A stretch of 58,805 nucleotides of DNA from SZUA-430 sp031413635 (GTDB lineage Bacteria; Pseudomonadota; Alphaproteobacteria; Micropepsales; Micropepsaceae), in NCBI GenBank assembly GCA_031413635.1, contig JANOFM010000079.1, forward strand, positions 1 to 58,805, in the 5' to 3' direction. The notes under the pieces were generated by a model, which saw nothing but the letters and a program-made list of their open reading frames with translations, searched no databases and was not told the origin of the DNA. The position numbers and the translations under genes were made by a program. This document shows positions 41,401 to 50,469 of the stretch, one piece after another (position 1 is the first letter of the stretch; each line of letters starts with the position of its first letter).

Positions 41401-42876
41401 TTACTGGATCGGCGCCGCCTTCCAAAAATAACGCCGGAACCCGCGCCGTTCGTCAAAATCTTTGATCCGGAACACCATCCGCATTTTCGACCCGGTATCG
41501 ATCGTGCCGATGTCGACATCTGTAATGTCCGACAAGAACCGCCCGCCCTCCTCAAACGTCACCATGCCGTAGTGCGACGGCGGATCCTGCGAGTAGGTTA
41601 AATAGTCCGCCGACCACGACAAGAGTTTGCCTTGCAGTTCGGCGAACGAAAACGGTAGTTGCTCGTCGACTGCGCGGCAATTCGGATTGACGCAAATGCG
41701 CGTGCGCGGGAACTGGGCCGTGCCGCATTTCTCGCACTTACCGCCGACCAACCCGAACAGCATGTCGCGTTTGCGATAGGTCACGCTCAGCGCGGTCTTG
41801 TTGTCCTTTTCCGCGCGCATGCCCTTTTCCATTTCGATCAGCCCGTTGAACGCGAGCCATTTCATGTAGTTCGTTTCTTCCTTCCGGTTCGCCAACCAGC
41901 CTCCAACGCCGCGTTGCGGGCGAACCTTCCCAATGGCGTCGGTGACTTCGAATAGCAACGCGTCGCAACCTTGACCGAATGCCGCCACCAGGATTTTCTC
42001 CCCAGGCTTTGCTTGTTCGAGTGCTTGGACGAGCATCACCAACGCGTGTGCCGTCCCACATTCTCCGACGGTGCCCGCTAGATTGTCGCGCACTTTCGCG
42101 GCATCGATGCCGCATTTAACGGCCAGTTGTTGATCGAGCTTCGCAAACTGGCACGGCAAGATGAAATGATCGATGGCCGACGCGGCGACCCCAATCTTCT
42201 CAAGCAATCCTTTAACTGCGCGCGGCACAATCTTCGAATAGCCCTCATCGCGGATCCAACGCTCTTCCCAGCCATAGTCGAACTCTTCACCCCCGCCGCG
42301 AAAATGGTCGACAAAATCGACGGATATGGAATGGCTTGCCAGATATCGCGCCGCAACCTGATCGCCGCCCAACAACAACGCCGCTGCGCCATCGCCCGTC
42401 TGAAACTCTTGTGTCGAGCCCGCGCGCGCCTTGCGCTGGTCGCCGGACGCGACAAGCACGGTCTTGGCGCCACCAGATTTTGCCTTCTCAAGCCCCGCAA
42501 TTAGGGCCGACAAGCCCGCACGTTGCGATCCTGAGACGTCGGTCGTGTGGATGTCTTCGCGCAGGCTCAGCGCGCCTGCGACGATGCCCGCATTCTGACG
42601 ATCGGCAAACGGCATGGTAGTCGAAGCGAAAAAAAGCGCGTCGACAACCCGCCGGGATTTGATCGGATCGGGGCCGGCCGGCAATGCGTCGCGGGCGGCC
42701 TCGACCGCCATCGTCACGGCGTCCTCATCCCAATTCGCCATGGTACGTTCGCCTTTGGCTTGCCCCATGATCGACGGGTTGAACCAAGCATTCGCGCTTG
42801 CCATGGCTTTTCGCTGCAGGCGCAAGCGCGGCAAGTAGGCGCCAAAGCCGGAGATCCCGACGCTCGGTTGGGTCAT
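41401..42876 (-). CDS. HMG-CoA synthase/KAS III-like protein fused to DUF35 zinc-ribbon/OB domain
   Basis: This is a 491-residue two-part protein. Residues 1-340 have a thiolase/HMG-CoA-synthase-type fold (GISGFGAYLPRLRL start, VSGSQRAGLSAL, TGDGAAALLL, GTVGECGTAHALVML). The catalytic Cys of HMG-CoA synthase has no counterpart in TTDVSGSQRAGLS, and the usual HQP motif reads ILPCQF. Residues 375-491 are the DUF35 module: a zinc ribbon (CEKCGTAQFPRTRICVNPNC) and OB fold. In archaea, separate thiolase, HMG-CoA synthase and DUF35 proteins form a channel complex; here two are fused and the thiolase gene follows. The true reaction is unproven because of the altered active site. Confidence 0.8.
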   Translation of the reverse strand: MTQPSVGISGFGAYLPRLRLQRKAMASANAWFNPSIMGQAKGERTMANWDEDAVTMAVEAARDALPAGPDPIKSRRVVDALFFASTTMPFADRQNAGIVAGALSLREDIHTTDVSGSQRAGLSALIAGLEKAKSGGAKTVLVASGDQRKARAGSTQEFQTGDGAAALLLGGDQVAARYLASHSISVDFVDHFRGGGEEFDYGWEERWIRDEGYSKIVPRAVKGLLEKIGVAASAIDHFILPCQFAKLDQQLAVKCGIDAAKVRDNLAGTVGECGTAHALVMLVQALEQAKPGEKILVAAFGQGCDALLFEVTDAIGKVRPQRGVGGWLANRKEETNYMKWLAFNGLIEMEKGMRAEKDNKTALSVTYRKRDMLFGLVGGKCEKCGTAQFPRTRICVNPNCRAVDEQLPFSFAELQGKLLSWSADYLTYSQDPPSHYGMVTFEEGGRFLSDITDVDIGTIDTGSKMRMVFRIKDFDERRGFRRYFWKAAPIQ

Positions 42877-42984
42877 GATATCTCATTCCAGTTGTGGAGT
42901 GCGAATGGCGAAGTGTCGAGCGCGCAAAAGGAGCCGCGCGTCCCGTCGCCTGTCGCCTAACAGATTTGGATTGAGGGCTCAACG

Positions 42985-43026
42985 CCCGGTGGCGTTATCG
43001 CCGCACCCGGTGGCGTTACCGCCGCA
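42985..43026. repeat. Tandem 21-bp duplication at the end of the TPR-SPOR gene
   Basis: Two adjacent 21-bp copies (42985-43005 and 43006-43026) differ at one base. The right copy contains the last codons and stop of the leftward TPR-SPOR gene; the left copy lies after it. This looks like replication slippage. Confidence 0.7.
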
Positions 43027-44287
43027 CGACGATACAGACGGCGCCTTTGTCCCGCAGCGTTCGGCATAGCCCAAGCGCGGCTTCACGGTCGGGAAGCGCC
43101 TCGGCGAGCAGGCGATAGACTGTTTTCTCGTCGCCCAAACTTACCGGCTCCACAACGTGGCTCAAGCCACCCAAAAGGTCGCCGGCAAGTGCCAGCAACG
43201 ACTCCCAGCCCTTCTCCGCCAGGGCCGCCGACTTAAACGACCCGACTTGGATGGCGAACTCAACGTCGCTGCCACCCCTGCCGCTCGCCAACATAGGCGC
43301 CGCCGCAACCACGGTGGTGTGGGCCGTTGTGGGTTTCGGTTTTGGCATTGGCGTTGAATTCTGTGGCACCGCGATTGCCGCTTCTTTTCCAGGCGCTGCA
43401 TCCCTCACCGGAACAACCTTCGGACTGTCGTCGAGCGCAGGGCGAAGTGAGAACCCGTTTTCCGGCTCAAGCGCCGGCGGCGGCGCGATCGACGGCACTT
43501 TTGGCGCTGGCGGTGTCCAGGGCGTTCGCATGGCTTCATTTTCGGTCGAAACCGTGTTGGCCTGCGATCCTGGTGTCGCCGTCAAAACCAAGGGTACGTT
43601 GGGGCCACGGACGGCCTTCCGGCGTCCAAGCACCGAATCCAGCCCCTGAGACTGTTCAAGCCTCGACAGATTTGCTTTTGCGAGTTCGAACTTTGGATCG
43701 ATCGATAGCGCGCGACGATATGCATCCATCGCCTCGCGCCGCTTGCCCAGCGCCTCCAGCGATAGACCTTGCCATGTGAACACAAATTTCGGATACGAAT
43801 GCCCGTTTCTGAGCGCCATATCATAGTCCAGAATTGCTTCATCATGGCGGCTAAAACGACGATGCAAGCTACCGCGGTTCGAAAATGCCTCGGCGTAGTT
43901 CTGGTTCATGCGAATGGCGAGATGATAGTCTCGCATTGCGGACTCGAATTCGCCGATAGCCTCATAGGCCAGACCACGATTGTTGAGCGTCCGAGGTTTG
44001 AACTCGCGTGGCAAATTCCGATTCCACAGTGCGGTCGAATAATCGAGAATTGCCCGGCCAGCTTGCCCTTCCTTGTGGAAGGCCATCCCACGATGATGGT
44101 AAGTAAGCGCAACCCCCGCCGGGCTAAGTTCTTTGCTTTGGATGGCCCGGGTGAACAACTCCACCGCAGCCGACCCGTCCCCGGCGGCAAGCCGCGCCAC
44201 GCCCGCGTCGGCATCGGCAACGCCGCCAGCCAATGCAGGAACGCAGGACAGGAAAATGCCCACAAGAACTAGCGCGCATCGCAACAT
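43016..44287 (-). CDS. TPR and SPOR domain exported protein
   Basis: A 423-residue envelope protein. A signal peptide (MLRCALVLVGIFLSCVPALA) is followed by about five tetratricopeptide repeats (30-210; for example GLAYEAIGEFESAMRDYHLAI and AMDAYRRALSIDPKFELAK). After that come a Pro/Ala-rich linker (about 230-330) and a C-terminal SPOR domain (about 345-423: FAIQVGSFKSAALAEKGWESL, ending VCIVVRR). SPOR domains bind denuded peptidoglycan at division sites. It is divergent from galU by 131 bp. Confidence 0.87.
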   Translation of the reverse strand: MLRCALVLVGIFLSCVPALAGGVADADAGVARLAAGDGSAAVELFTRAIQSKELSPAGVALTYHHRGMAFHKEGQAGRAILDYSTALWNRNLPREFKPRTLNNRGLAYEAIGEFESAMRDYHLAIRMNQNYAEAFSNRGSLHRRFSRHDEAILDYDMALRNGHSYPKFVFTWQGLSLEALGKRREAMDAYRRALSIDPKFELAKANLSRLEQSQGLDSVLGRRKAVRGPNVPLVLTATPGSQANTVSTENEAMRTPWTPPAPKVPSIAPPPALEPENGFSLRPALDDSPKVVPVRDAAPGKEAAIAVPQNSTPMPKPKPTTAHTTVVAAAPMLASGRGGSDVEFAIQVGSFKSAALAEKGWESLLALAGDLLGGLSHVVEPVSLGDEKTVYRLLAEALPDREAALGLCRTLRDKGAVCIVVRR

Positions 44288-44418
44288 AAGAGCCAGGATA
44301 TAGTGATTCGGGCACAGTCCATAAAGCTAAGCGACTTGCTGCCTTTCTCACACACTGGTGTCACCCAATTACTCGTATCTCAGGTTGCAGTTGTTTACGG
44401 GATGTTTAGGTTCGATCA

Positions 44419-45306
44419 ATGAGCACATCACAAATCATCCGGCCCGTCCGCAAAGCGGTGTTCCCGGTCGCCGGCATGGGCACGCGCTTTTTGCCGGCGA
44501 CTAAAGCTGTGCCGAAAGAAATGCTTCCCGTCGTCGACAAGCCCGTCATCCAATACGCCGTCGAAGAGGCGCAAGCCGCCGGCATCGAACAATTCATCTT
44601 CGTCACCGGTCGCGGCAAACACGTCATAGAAGATCACTTCGATCACGCCTATGAACTCGAAGCGCTCCTGTCGTCGCGCGAAAAAACGAAGGAACTACGC
44701 AGCCTTTTGGAAGCACTGCCGCCCAGCGGCTCCGTCAGCTTCACCCGACAGCAACAACCTCTTGGACTCGGCCACGCAATTTGGTGCGCGCGCCACTTTG
44801 TCGGCGACGAACCGTTCGCGATTTTACTCGCTGACGAATTGTTGGTCGATCAGCCTGGCTGCCTCACGCGCATGATGACCGCCTACAACAAAACCGGCGG
44901 CAGCATGGTGGCCGTCCGCGAGGTCCCGCTCGAAGAAACCAAACGATACGGCATCATCGACGCCAAAGGCGACCAGGCCGACCTTGTCCCCGTTTACGGC
45001 ATCGTCGAAAAGCCCCTGCCAGCGAACGCACCATCGCGCCTCGCCGTCATCGGCCGCTACATCGTGCAGCCCCAGGTATTCGCCGAACTCGAGCGCCACG
45101 AAAAAGGAGCCGGCGACGAAATCCAACTCACCGACGCCCTCGCGCGCCTGATCGGAAATGCACCGTTTCACGGTTTTCGCTTCAAGGGCCAAAGATATGA
45201 TTGCGGCGACAAGGTTGGTTTCCTACAAGCCAACATCGCCGTCGGCTTAAGCCACCCTGAAACGGCAGCTCCCCTGAGGGCCATCCTCAAAGATCTGTCG
45301 CTCTGA
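44419..45306 (+). CDS. galU: UTP-glucose-1-phosphate uridylyltransferase
   Basis: GalU makes UDP-glucose from UTP and glucose-1-phosphate. The nucleotide site FPVAGMGTRFLPATKAVPKE (about 15-34) and PVVDKPVIQYAVEEA are intact, as are VEKP (near 197) and FKGQRYDCGDKVGFL near the C-terminus. Length is 295 aa, normal. UDP-glucose feeds Ugd directly downstream (27 bp) and NdvB 5 kb away. Confidence 0.96.
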   Translation: MSTSQIIRPVRKAVFPVAGMGTRFLPATKAVPKEMLPVVDKPVIQYAVEEAQAAGIEQFIFVTGRGKHVIEDHFDHAYELEALLSSREKTKELRSLLEALPPSGSVSFTRQQQPLGLGHAIWCARHFVGDEPFAILLADELLVDQPGCLTRMMTAYNKTGGSMVAVREVPLEETKRYGIIDAKGDQADLVPVYGIVEKPLPANAPSRLAVIGRYIVQPQVFAELERHEKGAGDEIQLTDALARLIGNAPFHGFRFKGQRYDCGDKVGFLQANIAVGLSHPETAAPLRAILKDLSL

Positions 45307-45332
45307 CAGCGAGCCAATACTAGGAACACCAG

Positions 45333-46652
45333 ATGCGCGTCGCAATGATCGGCACCGGCTATGTGGGACTCGTCTCCGGCGCCTGTTTCTCGAATTTCGG
45401 CCACGAGGTCGTTTGCGTCGATAAGGATGCGGGCAAGATCGCGCGCCTCAAACGCGGCGAGATCCCAATCTACGAGCCCGGTCTTGAGGCGCTCGTCGCC
45501 GACAACGTCAAGGCAGGACGGCTCTCATTCACGACAGACCTCAATTCCGCCGTTCCGGCGTCCGACGCCGTATTCATTGCCGTGGGCACGCCAAGCCGCC
45601 GCGGCGACGGATTCGCCGACCTCAGCTACGTCTTCGACGCGGCAGCCGAGATCGCCGGGGCGCTCAAGGGCTACACGGTCGTCGTCACCAAATCGACCGT
45701 GCCTGTCGGCACCTGCAAAAACGTCGAGACCATCATCCGCGAACGTCGTCCGACCGCCGAATTCGACGTCGCCTCGAACCCGGAATTCCTGCGCGAAGGT
45801 TCGGCCATTGAAGACTTTCAGCGCCCCGATCGCGTCGTGGTGGGCGCCGAAAGCGACCGCGCTCGCAACGTGATGCGTGCGCTTTACCGTCCGCTTTTCC
45901 TCAACGACAAGACCCCGTTCGTCTTCACCTCGCGCGAATCCTCCGAGCTGATCAAGTACGCCGCCAACGCTTTCCTCGCGCTCAAGATCACCTTCATCAA
46001 CGAAATCGCAGATATCTGCGAGAAATCAGGCGCCGACATCCAAGACGTGGCGCGCGGCATCGGGCTCGACGGACGCATCGGCTCGAAATTCCTCAACTCG
46101 GGTCCAGGATACGGCGGCTCATGCTTTCCTAAGGACACCCTTGCCCTTGTCCGCCAAGCGTCCGAGTTCGGAACCCCATCGCGTCTCGTCGAATCCGTTG
46201 TCGAAGTGAACGCAAATCGAAAAAAGCGCATGGCGGACAAAATCATCGACGCCTTCGATGGCGTGAAGGGAAAAACGATTGCGATCCTGGGCGTCACCTT
46301 CAAACCGAACACCGACGACATGCGCGACAGCCCCTCGCTCGACATCATCCCGGCCCTGCAAGCCGCTGGCGCCTTGGTCAGCGCCTTCGATCCGGAGGGC
46401 ATGGATGAGGCAAAAAAGCTGGTGCCCAACGTCAAATGGGCGGGAAACGCCTATGATGCCATGACTGGCGCCGACGGCGTTGCGATCCTGACCGAGTGGA
46501 ACGAGTTTCGTGCCCTCGACCTCAACCGGATGAAATCGATACTGAAGCGCCCCTTGATGATCGATCTGCGCAACATCTACACGCCGCGCGAAATGTCGGA
46601 AGGCGGTTTTGAATATCACAGCGTCGGACGATTGCCCGTTCGCCCCATCTGA
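45333..46652 (+). CDS. ugd: UDP-glucose 6-dehydrogenase
   Basis: Ugd oxidises UDP-glucose twice with NAD to UDP-glucuronate. The NAD site MIGTGYVGLVSGACFSNFG is at 5-23, and the catalytic region GPGYGGSCFPKDT (about 256-268) has the active-site Cys. The C-terminal UDP-binding domain contains KTIAILGVTFKPNTDDMRDS. Length, 439 aa, is normal. It forms an operon with galU. Its product goes to acidic polysaccharide or lipid A/LPS sugars. Confidence 0.96.
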   Translation: MRVAMIGTGYVGLVSGACFSNFGHEVVCVDKDAGKIARLKRGEIPIYEPGLEALVADNVKAGRLSFTTDLNSAVPASDAVFIAVGTPSRRGDGFADLSYVFDAAAEIAGALKGYTVVVTKSTVPVGTCKNVETIIRERRPTAEFDVASNPEFLREGSAIEDFQRPDRVVVGAESDRARNVMRALYRPLFLNDKTPFVFTSRESSELIKYAANAFLALKITFINEIADICEKSGADIQDVARGIGLDGRIGSKFLNSGPGYGGSCFPKDTLALVRQASEFGTPSRLVESVVEVNANRKKRMADKIIDAFDGVKGKTIAILGVTFKPNTDDMRDSPSLDIIPALQAAGALVSAFDPEGMDEAKKLVPNVKWAGNAYDAMTGADGVAILTEWNEFRALDLNRMKSILKRPLMIDLRNIYTPREMSEGGFEYHSVGRLPVRPI

Positions 46653-46658
46653 TACGGT

Positions 46659-48542
46659 CTACTGCACGACGCGCGCCGAGCGCAGCCGCGCGATGATCAG
46701 ATCGGCCGCGGCTTCGGGGTCCAAATCCAAGGTCTTCACATGGATTTCCGGCTTCTCCGGCGCCTCATAGGGCGAGTCGATGCCGGTGAAATTCTTGATC
46801 TCTCCGGCCTTTGCCCGCTTGTAGAGCCCTTTCGGATCGCGCGACATGCATACCTCGATCGGCGTGTCGATATAGACTTCGAGAAACTCGTCGGCCGCCA
46901 CCAATTCGCGCGCCGTTCGCCGCTCCGAACGAAACGGCGAGATGAACGACACCAACACGATCAAGCCCGCATCGACAAACAGCTTCGCAGTCTCCGCCAC
47001 GCGCCGGATGTTCTCCACCCGATCGGCGTCGGTAAAGCCGAGGTCGCGGTTGAGTCCGTGACGAACATTGTCGCCGTCCAGCATGTAGGTGTGATGTCCC
47101 GCGAGCAGCAACTTGCGTTCCACGATGTTGGCAATCGTCGACTTGCCCGAACCGGAAAGTCCCGTGAACCAAAGCACCGACGGCCTTTGCGCTTTTAGAC
47201 TCGCTCTCGCTTCCTTGTTCACGTCCAAAGCTTGCCAATGAACGTTGGTCGCACGGCGCAACCCGAACTCGATCATCCCCGCGCCAACGGTGCCGTTGGT
47301 AAAGCGGTCGATGACGATGAAACCGCCGGTCTCCCGGTTGTCGGCATAAGCATCGAACGCGATCGGCGCCGCCGTCGAAAAATTACAGAACCCGACCTCG
47401 TTCAGCGCCAGCGTCTTTGCCGCAAAACGCTCGAGGTTGTTCACATCGATTTTGTGCTTCAATTCCGTGACGGACGCCGAAACGGTCTTTGCTCCGATCT
47501 TGATCAGATATTGCCGTCCGGGCAGCAGCTCGTCCTCGGCCATCCACAGCAGATGTGCCGCAAATTGATCGGCAACCTCGGGCCGCGCCGCCGGGTCGCA
47601 CAACACATCCCCGCGCGAAATATCCACTTCGTCGCTCAACGTCAGCGTCACGGCGTCGCCCGCGCGTGCTTCCGCCAAGTCGCCGTCCATCGTCACGATG
47701 CGCGCGACGGTCGAACTCCGCCCGGAACTCGCAACGACGATCGGATCGCCTGCGCGCACCCATCCGCTGGAAATCGTTCCCGCAAAACCCCGAAAATCCA
47801 AGTTCGGCCGGTTGACCCATTGCACCGGCATCCGCAGCGGCTGGGAGTGGCGATCGGAATCGACATCGACCGCCTCCAAATGCGACAGCAACGTCGGCCC
47901 CGCGAACCAGCCCAATCTTTTGCCCGGCGAAATCACGTTGTCGCCGAAGCGGGCCGAAATCGGAATTGACACAAGCGACGCAAACCCCAGCTTGTCGGCA
48001 AAGTCGCGAAACTCGCCGTCGATGGCGTCGAATATATCCTCGGAATAGTCGACGAGATCGATCTTGTTGATCGCCAACACGACATGCCGGATGCGCAACA
48101 ATGAACAGATATAGGCATGTCGCCGCGTTTGCGTCAGAACGCCCTTGCGCGCATCGATCAGAATGACGGCAAGATCGGAATTCGAGGCGCCGGTCGCCAT
48201 GTTGCGCGTGTACTGCTCGTGCCCCGGCGTGTCGGCGACAATGAACTTGCGCTTTTCCGTCGCGAAGAACCGATAGGCGACATCGATCGTGATACCTTGT
48301 TGGCGTTCCGCCTCCAGACCGTCAAGCAACAGCGCGAAATCGAAGTCGTCGCCGGTCGTGCCATGCTTGCGCGAGTCTTTTTCCAACGTCTTCAACTGGT
48401 CTTCGAAGATCAGTTTGGTGTCGTAAAGCAGTCGCCCGATCAAAGTCGACTTCCCGTCGTCGACCGAGCCGCAAGTCAAAAATCGAAGAAACGATTTGCC
48501 CTCTTGCTTGGCCAGATAGTCCTTCAGCTCGCTGGGCGTCAT
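46659..48542 (-). CDS. cysNC: Bifunctional sulfate adenylyltransferase subunit 1/APS kinase (CysNC)
   Basis: CysN is the GTPase subunit of ATP sulfurylase; the fused CysC phosphorylates APS to PAPS. The ATG at 48542 overlaps the cysD stop as TGATG. The GTPase domain has GSVDDGKSTLIGRL (about 25-38), DTPGHEQYTRN and NKIDLVDY. The C-terminal kinase domain (about 440-627) has GLSGSGKST, DGDNVRHGLNRDLGF and ISPFRSERR. Length, 627 aa, is normal for a CysNC fusion. The PAPS made could serve sulfate reduction or polysaccharide sulfation; no reductase or sulfotransferase gene lies in the window. Confidence 0.95.
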   Translation of the reverse strand: MTPSELKDYLAKQEGKSFLRFLTCGSVDDGKSTLIGRLLYDTKLIFEDQLKTLEKDSRKHGTTGDDFDFALLLDGLEAERQQGITIDVAYRFFATEKRKFIVADTPGHEQYTRNMATGASNSDLAVILIDARKGVLTQTRRHAYICSLLRIRHVVLAINKIDLVDYSEDIFDAIDGEFRDFADKLGFASLVSIPISARFGDNVISPGKRLGWFAGPTLLSHLEAVDVDSDRHSQPLRMPVQWVNRPNLDFRGFAGTISSGWVRAGDPIVVASSGRSSTVARIVTMDGDLAEARAGDAVTLTLSDEVDISRGDVLCDPAARPEVADQFAAHLLWMAEDELLPGRQYLIKIGAKTVSASVTELKHKIDVNNLERFAAKTLALNEVGFCNFSTAAPIAFDAYADNRETGGFIVIDRFTNGTVGAGMIEFGLRRATNVHWQALDVNKEARASLKAQRPSVLWFTGLSGSGKSTIANIVERKLLLAGHHTYMLDGDNVRHGLNRDLGFTDADRVENIRRVAETAKLFVDAGLIVLVSFISPFRSERRTARELVAADEFLEVYIDTPIEVCMSRDPKGLYKRAKAGEIKNFTGIDSPYEAPEKPEIHVKTLDLDPEAAADLIIARLRSARVVQ

Positions 48543-49495
48543 CAAAAATAGCCCTCGCGCTTTTTCTTCTCCATCGAAGCCGCCTCGTCGTGATCGATCA
48601 CACGCCCCTGCCGCTCCGAGGTTCGCGCCGTCAGCATCTCGGCGACGATTTCCTCGAGCGTCGCCGCGGACGATTCCACCGCACCCGTCAGCGGATAGCA
48701 CCCCAGCGTACGAAACCGCACCAACCTGTCTTGAACCACCTCGCCGGCTGCAAGCTTCATCCGCTCATCGTCGCGCATGATCAGCGCGCCGTCGCGCTCC
48801 ACCACCGGCCGTCTTGCGGCAAAATAAAGCGGTACGATCGGCAAGCCTTCGGCCAAAATATATTGCCAGATGTCGAGTTCGGTCCAATTGGACAGCGGAA
48901 ACACTCGGATCGACTCACCCTTGCGAATGCGCGCGTTGAACAGATTCCAAAGCTCCGGCCTTTGTGTCTTGGGGTCCCATCCGTGCGACGCCGTACGGAA
49001 CGAAAAGATGCGCTCCTTCGCGCGGCTTTTCTCTTCGTCGCGCCGCGCGCCGCCGAAGGCCGCGTCGAAGCCGTATTTGTCGAGCGCCTGCTTTAGCGCC
49101 TCGGTCTTCATCACCTGGGTATGAATGGCGGAACCGGACTCGAACGGGCCGATGCCGCGTCTGACGCCGTCATCATTGATGTGCACGAGCAACTTCAGAC
49201 CAAGCCTGCGCACTATGTCGTCGCGGAACTTGATCATCTCCCGGAACTTCCAAGTCGTATCGACATGAAGCAGCGGAAACGGAGGTTTCGCCGGATAGAA
49301 CGCCTTCATCGCCAGATGCAGCATCACCGACGAATCCTTGCCGATCGAATAGAGCATCACCGGGTTGGCGAACTCGGCCGCCACCTCGCGCATGATGTAA
49401 ATGCTCTCGGCTTCAAGCCGCGCTAAATGCGGCGAGCGCGGACGGGTGGGCGCGTTGGCGGTGGAAGCCGGCACGTCAGCAATATCCTCGAGCAC
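48542..49495 (-). CDS. cysD: Sulfate adenylyltransferase subunit 2
   Basis: CysD is the catalytic ATP-sulfurylase subunit; together with CysN it makes APS. The PP-loop SIGKDSSVMLHL (about 50-61) is present, followed by FPLLHVDTTWKFREM and AFGGARRDEEKSRAKERIFS. The C-terminus has GCYPLTGAVES and ends REGYF, as in the family. Length, 317 aa, is slightly longer than usual because of a ~20-residue N-terminal extension. It lies 77 bp after the gmhA-like gene on the same strand and is coupled to cysNC. Confidence 0.95.
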   Translation of the reverse strand: MLEDIADVPASTANAPTRPRSPHLARLEAESIYIMREVAAEFANPVMLYSIGKDSSVMLHLAMKAFYPAKPPFPLLHVDTTWKFREMIKFRDDIVRRLGLKLLVHINDDGVRRGIGPFESGSAIHTQVMKTEALKQALDKYGFDAAFGGARRDEEKSRAKERIFSFRTASHGWDPKTQRPELWNLFNARIRKGESIRVFPLSNWTELDIWQYILAEGLPIVPLYFAARRPVVERDGALIMRDDERMKLAAGEVVQDRLVRFRTLGCYPLTGAVESSAATLEEIVAEMLTARTSERQGRVIDHDEAASMEKKKREGYF

Positions 49496-49572
49496 GGTTC
49501 ATCTTTAGCGAATGCCGTATTTACACGGACGCACGGTGTCAACAACACATTGAACACCATTACGCGTAAAAC

Positions 49573-50151
49573 CTAACGCGAAGCCAAACCAAGTTCGATC
49601 TCAAGCTTTCCGCACAACATTTGGCCCAAAACGATGTGCATCTCTTGAATTCGCGCTGTCACGGCCGAAGGAACGAGCAGAACATGGTCTGCCACGTGCG
49701 CCGTATCACCGCCCGCGCCTCCAGTCAGCGCCACGGTCACAAGGCCCAGTCGCCGTGCGGTCTCGAGCCCCTTTAATACGTTTAAGCTGCGCCCCGATGT
49801 CGTGATCCCAACTGCAACATCGCCCGCCTTGCCCAGCGCCTCGATCTGACGCGCGAACAAATGCTCAAAGCCCAAGTCGTTGCCCGCGGCTGTCAGCGCG
49901 GACGAATCCGTTGTCAAAGCCAGAGCTGCAATAGCCACCCGGTCTTTCTTGTAACGCACGGTCAACTCGGTCGCGAGATGCTGAGCATCCGCGGCACTTC
50001 CGCCGTTACCGAAAAACAGGATCTTGTTGCCAGCCTTAATGCAACTCAACCACGCTGCAGCAGTGTGTTCGAACGCTTCACGCAGCTTCGCCTGCGTTGC
50101 ATGGGCGACGGCCAGATGTTCGTTGAATTCTGAATCGAAAAAATCAGCCAT
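49573..50151 (-). CDS. gmhA: Sedoheptulose-7-phosphate isomerase-like SIS protein
   Basis: This 192-residue SIS-domain protein has the family marks: GNKILFFGNGGSAADAQHLATEL (about 40-62), LTTDSSALTAAGND (about 78-91), TTSGRSLNVLKGLETAR and VPSAVTARIQEMHIVLGQMLC. These match phosphoheptose isomerase (GmhA), the first step to ADP-heptose for LPS core, including zinc-ligand His and Gln. DiaA-like SIS proteins are an alternative, but the ligands favour GmhA. Its co-directional position before cysD suggests it is part of a surface-sugar unit. Confidence 0.88.
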   Translation of the reverse strand: MADFFDSEFNEHLAVAHATQAKLREAFEHTAAAWLSCIKAGNKILFFGNGGSAADAQHLATELTVRYKKDRVAIAALALTTDSSALTAAGNDLGFEHLFARQIEALGKAGDVAVGITTSGRSLNVLKGLETARRLGLVTVALTGGAGGDTAHVADHVLLVPSAVTARIQEMHIVLGQMLCGKLEIELGLASR

Positions 50152-50184
50152 ACCGCCACTTTGTCACCCCGCGCGAATCCGTCA

Positions 50185-50221
50185 ACGCAAAACGCCGCCA
50201 ACCCAAGGGGCTGGCGGCGTT
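50185..50221 (-). terminator. Leftward intrinsic terminator with no gene in front
   Basis: AACGCCGCCA (50191-50200) pairs with TGGCGGCGTT (50212-50221), with a further CCC/GGG inner pairing; on the minus strand it is followed by TTTTGC. No leftward gene ends here; the ~280 bp to its right (50222-50469) contains no convincing protein frame, so a leftward small RNA is possible. The stretch 50152-50469 otherwise holds only the gmhA and ndvB upstream regions. Confidence 0.55.
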
Positions 50222-50469
50222 GTCTTGGGTGCAGGGACACACAACCACCGAGAGTTTGCAAGCCACAGTTGGCCGGTTCGCTGTCGAGTTTGACCGGAAT
50301 GACGGCACGCTAGGCGCCCGATCCGAAATTCTCCACAATCGGCCCGGCTTTTCGATGGCCTTGCCCCATGGAACGTCCATGGAACTTTCCGTGAGCATCC
50401 GCGTTTAGTCCTCAAGCACCGGGTCGCGAAACGCCGCGTTACCGCCCCTGCGCAAGGACGGAACAATCG

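Noticed and set aside
46659..48701. Longer start for cysNC at 48701
   Set aside because: The extra 53 residues lie inside cysD, are Gly/Arg-rich and not part of the family. The ATG at 48542 overlapping the cysD stop is the natural start.
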